Below are positions 57,421 to 64,000 of a stretch of 64,000 nucleotides of DNA, in pieces. The notes beneath the pieces were generated by a model. It made no database searches. It saw nothing but the letters and a program-made list of their open reading frames with translations, and was not told where the DNA came from. Location of the stretch: the NCBI GenBank assembly GCA_030248195.1, contig JASAND010026234.1, positions 1 through 64,000 of the forward strand, in the 5' to 3' direction. The first letter of the stretch is position 1. The number at the start of each line of letters is the position of its first letter. A program made the translations under genes and the position numbers. This DNA comes from Trissonchulus latispiculum (taxonomy: Eukaryota; Nematoda; Enoplea; Enoplida; Ironidae).

Positions 57421-58988
57421 TGGACATGTTTAAGAATTGATAGAGTACGAAATCAATTACTGTGCATAAAACTTAGTCTAATTGGAACTTAATTAGTGCT
57501 CATTTGAGTGTATGTCATGGATAAGAACGATTATAAAATTTGAAATCCGGTGACCCTATCACCTTAGGTCACCAACAGAAGAATTCCGGTAGACATGATG
57601 CCTTGTTCTTAATGCAAGCTGTCAAGGCAACTGCACGTCCTTTTGCTGTACAAACTTCACTACAGTACCAGTATTCAGTATCATTGGTTTTCTTTTAATG
57701 GGTATATTGTGACTAAAAATTTTAGTCACGACTAAGCCTACCCATCAGGGCGAGTTTAATGCGACGGACCCATGATAAACCATAACCTGTTTCAAGCAAA
57801 CTTAAAGTTTTTGGTGAATCTAATTAAAACTCCAACCCAGCCTCAGCAGGTGATTTTCGAGATATTGGTAAAATAAATTCTCCAAGTGATTATAAGTCAA
57901 CGACTAAACCATAGACGTCAGATGGCCTTATAAGTTAATTTCCGTTTCGGAATTAAAAAAATAAGAAAAATATTAGCACACTGTAGTCAAGGTTCAGACA
58001 ATTTGATATGAAGCAAAATAATCATTTGAACAACAGATAATACGTGACAGTGATAAAATTCTAAGTTAAACAGTTTATTTTTAAAGTCAACATAATAAAA
58101 TATATTCAAAAAGTTCCGGCGTGGTTGCAAATGAAACTGCATTTTTAAGCTAAACCTAATTTTTCACAAAACAAGGCACATTTTCAGCTAATACAATTTC
58201 GACAGAAGTTTTGAAACAATATATACAAAGCAAAACCGGAAGGTCAGTGAGTTTAGTGTCAATCACGGTAAAATATATACTCCATGAATACTACAAAGTT
58301 GATCCTTTTATATCATTAAATTAAAATCTTGTTAATCACTGAAATATCGTGTTTTCATACCTTGGCAAAAACCTGGAAGTAGTTTTGCGCGAGAATAGAT
58401 TTAAACAATACATATATAATTAACACTTAGTGCGCGCAAATGAGACTGACCGAATTGAAAACTTTAATTTGTGCGGGCAAATGGGGCTCCACCAATGGTT
58501 AAAGTTGATGCCTCCAAAAGGAATCATAACTTTAGCTGACTTCTGTTGTCAGATTTTCGAAAAAGCATTAAGGTCTGCAGAAAGTACTGACTTTCTCGTC
58601 ATAACTTGCTGAACTTTTTTGTTGTCCAGAGAATACGCGCAACTACAAACAGTTGGTCCTGCTAGCCAATCCTTAACACAAAGGATGTGCTCTTGTCTCC
58701 ACGAACTGCAGGAACCTCTTACAACTGTCCAGCAGCAACAACAATTATATCCATTTCGCGCTGCATTACGTTTCACTTGGTGCCGGACATATGCTAAAGG
58801 ACAATCTGAGAATGTGGTTTGATCTGGCATGCCGAGAACACTGAAAAATCGTGTTTATTGTTGTTCATTCATGGAGAAAAGCAGGAGAAATCTTTTTGTT
58901 TGGGAATGAAAGCGAAGCCTGGAACAGGAAGGTCAAGACCACACCTCCTCCAGTAAACGTGTGCTCCGATGTACAGGCAATCGAACAA
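57421..58988. other. Spacer with two weak candidates
   Basis: Near 58,512-58,535 CCTCCAAAAGGAATCATAAC resembles the right end of the TTAA-flanked element family. A 93-codon minus-strand frame at 58,549-58,830 is Cys-rich (NGYNCCCCWTVV, PTVCSCAYS) but has no signal peptide or known motif; I consider it unproven. Confidence 0.3.
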
Positions 58989-59152
58989 TAGTAGTATAAT
59001 AATGGGCGTTCTGGCTCCGAGGAGCCTGAGGAGCTTGAGGCCCTTCCTACCCATTATTACTCTACAAGTTGTTGCGCTTGTGACACCTCAATAACAACAC
59101 ACTGCTACAATATAACCAGTTTAAACCGGTTTAGTTAACCTACTTTCCTACC

Positions 59153-59187
59153 TATAAATACAACTCGGCACAGGAAAGTTTTCAGTC
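59153..59187 (+). promoter_or_regulatory. TATA-initiator core promoter of gene A (left arm)
   Basis: TATAAATA is followed, with 31 bp from the first T to the A, by the initiator TCAGTC, and the ATG begins just 4 nt after that A. The same arrangement is preserved in the right arm (TATAAATA at 63,270-63,263). Taken literally the mRNA would have a 4-nt leader. Confidence 0.6.
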
Positions 59188-59704
59188 ATGTCTACTGCAT
59201 TCACTGCTGTTGCTTGCATTGGTGTTCAAAAGCTTGGAGATATCCCCTTGGAGGCTACTGTTCTGATTCAACATCTCAAATCTCATAAGCCGGATATACA
59301 TCATTTGTTTATTCGAGCTCCCTATGATCTGAAGAAACTAACATCAAATCAACAGGATCCACTATGTCACCAGGCGATCATGTTTCGACTGGGATTGCAG
59401 TCCTCATCTACGAACCTGGGACCAAGCAACGGACTTCATCTCCAACTATTTGAAGAATGCTAGCGTTAACAAGGTTATAACCAAGGGTATTTCCCAGTGG
59501 AACCTGATTCGATCTGGGTTGATGGAAAGGGGAAACTTTGTCAGGGTAATTGAGGCTGGCACCTTGGGGGTTCCCAGCTACATGCTAATACCTGATGACG
59601 AAGGCTATGGCTGCTGTCCGGACCGCATGCTAAGAGATGGAGCTAAATACTGCTCAGCTCACCGAGCTCATCAACTGCTACACTCAATCCTGAATGAAGA
59701 ATAA
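59188..59704 (+). pseudogene. Gene A, left-arm copy (frameshifted), unknown family
   Basis: It starts MSTAFTAVACIGVQKLGDIP and contains ATVLIQHLKSHKPDIHHLFI and APYDLKKLTSN. Compared with the right arm, five bases are missing after SNQQ, so the frame moves. It then resumes with NKVITKGISQ, SGLM and the C-terminal part GVPSYMLIPDDEGYGCCPD, YCSAHRAHQLL, ending with TAA. The C-terminal Cys-Cys-Pro and Cys-x-x-His could bind metal. About 170-180 residues in the undamaged form. I do not recognise the family. It may be a regulatory or capsid-like protein of the element, but nothing proves it. Confidence 0.6.
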
Positions 59705-59769
59705 GACAGTGAATAACATTTATGTCAATAATGCTTGTTGTATACATTATGCTTATTATTATATTATTC

Positions 59770-59775
59770 AATAAA
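59770..59775 (+). terminator. Poly(A) signal of gene A (left arm)
   Basis: AATAAA lies about 65 bp after the stop codon of gene A; the right arm keeps it at 62,648-62,643. Confidence 0.55.
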
Positions 59776-59814
59776 AATCAAACTAGTTGGTGTTTATTGA
59801 TAGCTAGGAATTAT

Positions 59815-59935
59815 CTGTCAGCATGATTACATGCTTACTGTCAGCATGCTTACATACTTACGTCAGCTTGCTTACATGCTTACGTCAGCATGCTTACATT
59901 TTTATCCGTCAGCATGCTTACATACTTACACACTC
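59815..59935. repeat. Contracted minisatellite of the left arm
   Basis: Five or six units of the form CAGCATGCTTACATACTTACGT, the complement of the longer array in the right arm. Confidence 0.8.
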
Positions 59936-60058
59936 TGGTGATTCCGATATGGAAACCAATGCTTCTACAAAGTCCAGCGAATCCAATCCGTCGGAGTCTA
60001 GCCGTGACTCCAGTGATGAGTTGGTAACGGATCCTTCTGAATATTTCTGGAAAGTCTG
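59936..60058 (+). pseudogene. Gene B remnant, left arm
   Basis: It retains the acidic-serine segment GDSDMETNASTKSSESNPSE and DPSEYFWKV of gene B and then stops. The zinc finger before it and the C-terminal two thirds after it are deleted. Confidence 0.75.
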
Positions 60059-60239
60059 AATCATCGGAACGCACAATGTTGCTATGATATTAGCAAAATA
60101 GCCCACAACAGTCCGATGCCAGACTCAGCATCGCTAGGCAAGTCTTAATTGCGACTGTTCAAACTTACAAAATTCAGGAATCACATCGTGGTCGTAAAGA
60201 AACTGGCATTCTTTGAGATAGTAAAGTTTGATCGACCAC

Positions 60240-60600
60240 TTTATAAGTCTTGAGTTGCCCCAGATTGCATTATTATTCACTTCCACTATGAATCAATTTC
60301 ACCTAGATCTATCGCCTTATTTATCCAACTTCCATAAAACTAACTGGTTCTTGGTTGCGCCACCAGATTTTAGAAGGGTTTGCAAGGCTCCTCAAATAGT
60401 TTTCGCTGCGCCACCAAAATTGTACAAGAAAACCTCAGGTGCTATCTTCACAACTACTCGTCCGTTTTCGATGATTTTTGGACGCAAAGGGTATTTCATG
60501 CTGAAAATTACAATGGTAACGTCAGATTTAGGCTAAAATCACTACAGGTAAAGTTACGAACTATGATAAAGGCAATTGCGTTTTAATCCCCTCTGGGCAT
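60240..60600. other. Inner arm segment, left; inverted copy at 60,700-61,060
   Basis: Both arms hold a 68-codon frame pointing toward the centre (left on plus, right on minus) that reads SFRCATKIVQENLRCYLHNY, SVFDDFWTQRVFHAENYNGN and ends TMIKAIAF. Frame conservation over two diverging copies hints at coding, but the frame lacks upstream signals. The alternative is short-lived chance. Confidence 0.3.
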
Positions 60601-61468
60601 TTTCGAAATTTCAAAATAGTTCAATTCCAGAATTGCAAAGGAAAATAAGTTTTAAACAAGTTTTAACAGTTTTCAAAAAGGACTATTTTGAAATTTCGAA
60701 AATGCCCACAGGGGACTAAAACGCAATTGCCTTTATCATAGTCTGTATCTTTACCTGTACTGATTTTAGCCTAAATCTGACGTTACCATTGTAATTTTCA
60801 GCATGAAATACCCTTTGTGTCCAAAAATCATCGAAAACGGACGAGTAGTTGTGAAGATAGCACCTAAGGTTTTCTTGTACAATTTTGGTGGCGCAGCGAA
60901 AACTATTTGGGGAACCTAGCAAACCCTTCTAAAATCTGGTGGCGCAACCAAGAACCAGTTAGTTTTATGGAAGTTGGATAAATAAGGCGATAGATCTAGG
61001 TGAAATTGATTCATAGTGGAAGTGAATAATAATGCAATCTGGGGCAACTCAAGACTTGTAAAGTGGTCGATCAAACTTTACTATCTCAAAGAATGCCAGT
61101 TTCTTTACGACCACGATGTGATTCCTGAATTTTGTAAGTTTGAACAGTCGCAATTAAGACTTGCCTAGCGATGCTGAGTCTGGCATCGGACTGTTGTGGG
61201 CTATTTTGCTAATATCATTATCATAGCAGCATTGTGCTTTCCGATAAATTTAAATTCTATTTAGTAGGTAAATAATATTTCTAATTAGGAGCAGTTCGAT
61301 AACGATGACATATAGATGTCTATAAAGAAGTAGATATTGTCCTACCTACCCAACTATGAGACACGGTTTTGAAGTTACTATGTTTAATATACACACACTG
61401 GCTACATTACATTATAATACATTATACTACATCATACATGTAAAGGTCAAAAACGTATAACGTTCAGT

Positions 61469-62077
61469 TTATTCTTCGTCTTCACTTGAAAGAGAAATCG
61501 GAGGTTGAACTCGTTTGATAATTTCCGGTGATTCTTTGAATGCTTTAATGTATGAAGCCTCCACATTTGATGATTGGTCTCTCTTGCGTCGTTTCTCTTC
61601 CAACTTTGCCACTCTTTGCTCAATCTCTTGAAATGCAGGTGATTCCTTCACGCGCTCAAATGATGCTGCCAATCGAGACGTTGTTTTCAATAGTTCCATT
61701 TGTACCTGTGGAAGTAGTTTATTGTAACAGTGATAAAGAGCGTTATCCCATCTTTTATCACTACTTGCACACTTTTCATCAACAATCGGTCCGTACTTAT
61801 CAAATACCATGTCTCTACAGACTTTCCAGAAATATTCAGAAGGATCCGCTTCCAACTCATCACTGGAGTCACTGCTAGACTCCGACGGATTGGATTCGCT
61901 TGACTTTGTAGAAGCATTGGTTTCCATATCGGAATCACCAGAGTGCACATCGGATTCTTCTAAGTGCTCCATGTGTAAGTGACGGTGCAATGACTGGCGA
62001 TGCAAGTAGTGCTTACCACACACTTTACAAAAATACATTTTTCTTTGGTTCATAATAATCTCTTTTAATTTATACAT
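61469..62077 (-). CDS. Gene B: C2H2 zinc-finger protein of unknown family (right arm)
   Basis: The product has 202 residues. One C2H2 finger near the start, YFCKVCGKHYLHRQSLHRHL then HMEH, spans about residues 14-36. An acidic serine-rich stretch follows (GDSDMETNAS, ESNPSESSSDSSDELEADPS), then a helical region EYFWKVCRDMVFDKYG, RWDNALYHCYNKLLPQV, a basic coiled-coil (EIEQRVAKLEEKRRKRDQ) and an acidic C terminus (SLSSEDEE). A DNA-binding, element-encoded regulator is a reasonable guess. A second in-frame ATG eight codons on could be the start. The frame is uninterrupted, unlike every other gene copy in this element. I do not recognise the family beyond the finger. Confidence 0.6.
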   Translation of the reverse strand: MYKLKEIIMNQRKMYFCKVCGKHYLHRQSLHRHLHMEHLEESDVHSGDSDMETNASTKSSESNPSESSSDSSDELEADPSEYFWKVCRDMVFDKYGPIVDEKCASSDKRWDNALYHCYNKLLPQVQMELLKTTSRLAASFERVKESPAFQEIEQRVAKLEEKRRKRDQSSNVEASYIKAFKESPEIIKRVQPPISLSSEDEE

Positions 62078-62149
62078 TTTGCATCATAATCTGTACAGGT
62101 TTCATAAAATCGCGAAGATGTAAACCTGTCTATGATATAAAATTAAGCA

Positions 62150-62610
62150 CGCTGACGGACAGTGCAAACATGCTGACGTAAGCATGCTGACGTCAGCATG
62201 TAAGCATGGTGACGTAAGTATGTAAGCATGTTGACGGATAATAAGAATGCTGATGGATAAGTGTAAGCATGCTGACGTAAGCATGTAAGCATGCTGACGT
62301 AAGTATGTAAGTATGCTGACGGATAAATGTAAAAATGCTGACGGATAAGTGTAGGCATGCTGACATAAGCATGTAAGCATGCTGACGTGAGTAAGTAAGC
62401 CTGCTGACGTAAGCATGTAAGCATGCTGACGTAAGCATGTAAGCATGCTGACGTAACATGTAAGCATGCTGACGTAAGCATGCTGACGTAAGTATGTAAG
62501 CATGCTGACGGATAAATGTAAGCAATGCTGACGTAAGTATGTAAGCATGCTGACGTAAGTATGTAATCATGCTATGCGCGTAAGCATGTAAGCATGCTGA
62601 CAGATAATTC
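62150..62610. repeat. Minisatellite with TGACGTAA sites (right arm)
   Basis: About 20 units of a 21-22-bp repeat, GCATGCTGACGTAAGCATGTA with variants. I count 11 TGACGTAA and one TGACGTCA, which are binding words of CREB/ATF-type bZIP factors, plus several TGACGGAT variants. The array lies between the end of gene A and the start of gene B. It keeps several frames open (LRQHAY repeats), which are artefacts. Confidence 0.9.
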
Positions 62611-62686
62611 CTAGCTATCAATAAACATCAACTAGTTTGATTTTTATTGAGTAATATAATAATAAGCATATTGTATACAACAAGCA

Positions 62687-63235
62687 TTATTGACATAAAT
62701 GTTGTTTACTGTCTTGTTCTTCATTCAGGATTGAGTGTAGCAGTTGATGAGCTCGGTGAGCTGAGCAGTATTTAGCTCCATTTCTTAGCATGTGGTCCGG
62801 ACAGCAGCTATAGCCTTCGTCATCAGGTATTAGCATGTAGCTGGGAACTCCCAAGGTGCCAGCCTAAATTACCCTGATAACGTTTCCCATTGTCATCAGC
62901 CCAGATCGAATCAGGTTCCGCTGGGAAATACCCTTGGTTATAACCTTGTTAACGTTAGCATTCTTCAAAGTGTTGGAGATGAAGTCCATTGCTTGGTCCC
63001 AGGTTCGTAGATGAGGACTGCAATCCCAGTCGAAACATGATCGCCTGGTGACATAGTGGATAGTCTCCTGTTGATTTGATGTTAGTTTCTTCAGATCATA
63101 GGGAGCTCGAATAAACAAATGATGTATATCCGGCTTATGAGATTTGGGATGTTGAATCAGAACAGTAGCCTCCAAGGGGATATCTCCAAGCTTTTGAACA
63201 CCAATGCAAGCAACAGCAGTGAATGCAGTAGACAT
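62687..63235 (-). pseudogene. Gene A, right-arm copy (one in-frame TAG)
   Basis: The same protein as in the left arm, here without the frameshift: after TSNQQ it reads ETIHYVTRRSCFDWDCSP, TWDQAMDFISNTLKN and NKVITKGISQ. A TAG at 62,866-62,864 replaces the Glu found in the left arm. The frame then continues through GTLGVPSYMLIPDDEGYS and YCSAHRAHQLLHSILNEE, and the terminal stop of the left arm is read through to a later TAA because it is CAA here. The two arms thus carry different lesions in the same gene. Confidence 0.65.
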
Positions 63236-63514
63236 GACTGAAAACTTTCCTGTGCCGAGTTGTATTTATAGGTAGGAAAGTAGGTTAACTAAACCGGTTT
63301 AAACTGGTTATATTGTAGCAGTGTGTTGTTATTGAGGTGTCACAAGCGCAACAAGCTAGTAGATTAATAATGGGTAGGAAGGGCCTCAAGCTCCTCAGGC
63401 TCCTCTGAGCCAGAACGCCCATTTTTATACTACTAACATTATGCAAATTAGTCTCCTGTTACCTTCAGATTCATCGCAAAATCAGTGAGGTTCCGTTCTG
63501 TCACAGCTTTGCGT

Positions 63515-64000
63515 TTAAGGTGGTGGTATCCTTTTGTGCAGTGTTTTTGTGGTGAATTTTTGCAGCGCTATAACTTTCACAATTTTGGAAGTTGGAAAGA
63601 GCTTTATACATCGTTCTAAAGCTTATTATCTGGAGTTCACATGGGCTTACGAAACTGGCAAAATTGTCAAAAAATTACAGAAATTTTCTGACATGCTGAC
63701 ATCTAACAGGATGAATATAGACAAGAACTTTTTGAACATCGATTTCTCTATACTGAAGAACCGGCCAAAAGTTCTTTTTGTGCCACGATACGAAGGACAT
63801 ATGGGCCGAGGGACGTTTTTTGGATTTGGCTCAGCAGGTCTTAACGGTCGAGAAAATCGGCCAAATGCACAGTAACACGAAGTTTCGCAACTTCGAATTG
63901 AGTTTTCTTGCTACTCAATATGTTTTAGCCCAAACCAAGAAAAATGTCCCTCCGCAGAAGTGCGAATTTCGATTCTGCCGAAAATCTCCGGAATCCGTCA
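63515..64000. mobile_element. TTAA-flanked element, copy 3, left end (runs off the window)
   Basis: TTAA then GGTGGTGGTATCCTTTTGTGCA matches the ends at 12,716 and 18,110. The interior continues past the end of the window, so the right end is not seen. An open frame at 63,534-63,875 has no recognised similarity. Confidence 0.6.

Larger units (their letters stand above)
58989..63435. mobile_element. 4.4-kb palindromic element carrying two genes per arm
   Basis: The ends TAGTAGTATAATAATGGGCG and the complement of TTTTTATACTACTA begin two inverted arms that meet at a 63-bp spacer (60,620-60,682). From each end inward the order is: core promoter, gene A, poly(A) signal, minisatellite, gene B, then a shared 500-bp segment. 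The left arm (about 1.6 kb) lacks most of gene B and most of the minisatellite compared with the right arm (about 2.75 kb). No transposase, integrase or replication protein is recognised. No target duplication is evident. Confidence 0.8.

Noticed and set aside
58549..58830. A Cys-rich 93-codon frame as another secreted peptide gene.
   Set aside because: No signal peptide, Cys pattern unlike the six-cysteine family, no conserved flank.
62102..62621. Three 110-150-codon frames with LRQHAY repeats.
   Set aside because: They are readings of the 21-22-bp minisatellite in three frames; no gene structure.
19940..62866. Single in-frame stops in otherwise clean genes (TAA in the glucosidase and GPCR 2, TAG in gag and gene A, TGA in NADAR-SGNH) as a sign of an altered genetic code or readthrough.
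   Set aside because: All three stop codons are involved, each replaces a different residue, the stops are not shared between paralogous copies, and frameshifts also occur. Independent decay explains this better than codon reassignment.

Overview
This is a gene-poor, AT-rich stretch of a eukaryotic nuclear genome, almost certainly an invertebrate animal. The support is spliceosomal introns, rhodopsin-type GPCRs, a GH63 glucosidase fragment, and dense non-autonomous DNA transposons and retroelement remnants. I cannot name the lineage. Nothing points to a prokaryote, plasmid or free virus. Most of the sequence is repeats, and most recognisable coding sequence is duplicated, broken or both.

Left part (1-16 kb): three paralogous genes for small secreted six-cysteine peptides lie on the minus strand near 1.1, 11.9 and 15.5 kb. 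Two of them sit next to copies of an 800-bp block that is almost identical between copies. Orphan copies of their 5' flank lie near 14.1 and 31.9 kb beside reverse-transcriptase fragments. A GPCR pseudogene with a frameshift lies at 3.2-4.2 kb.

Middle part (16-47 kb): an element flanked by (AT)n on both sides contains a TTAA-flanked element. Two exons of a decayed mannosyl-oligosaccharide glucosidase follow at 19.7-20.5 kb. A 2.7-kb near-palindrome flanked by TTAA has a TA-flanked palindrome inserted in one arm. From 23.9 to 30.5 kb is the 3' part of a gene with a duplicated exon and a 5-kb intron built of 427-bp tandem repeats. A Maverick/Polinton-like fragment (chromodomain plus an LPSN-type protein) lies at 34 kb. 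A second GPCR, with one in-frame stop, lies at 38-39 kb. Many fold-back elements fill the rest.

Right part (48-64 kb): a decayed gypsy-type LTR retroelement (minus strand) has gag, then a UPF1-like SF1 helicase segment in the -1 frame, then the C-terminal part of integrase. Its third ORF, in the usual env position, joins a NADAR domain to an SGNH-hydrolase-like domain. An intact GPCR gene follows at 55-56 kb. The last large feature is a 4.4-kb palindromic element at 59.0-63.4 kb. Each arm carries an unrecognised gene A with TATA box, initiator and poly(A) signal, a minisatellite rich in TGACGTAA sites, and an unrecognised C2H2 zinc-finger gene B that is complete only in the right arm.

The GPCRs and secreted peptides look like small lineage-specific gene families expanding and decaying in a transposon-rich setting. 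The two most unusual items are the domain set of the retroelement and the two-gene palindromic element.
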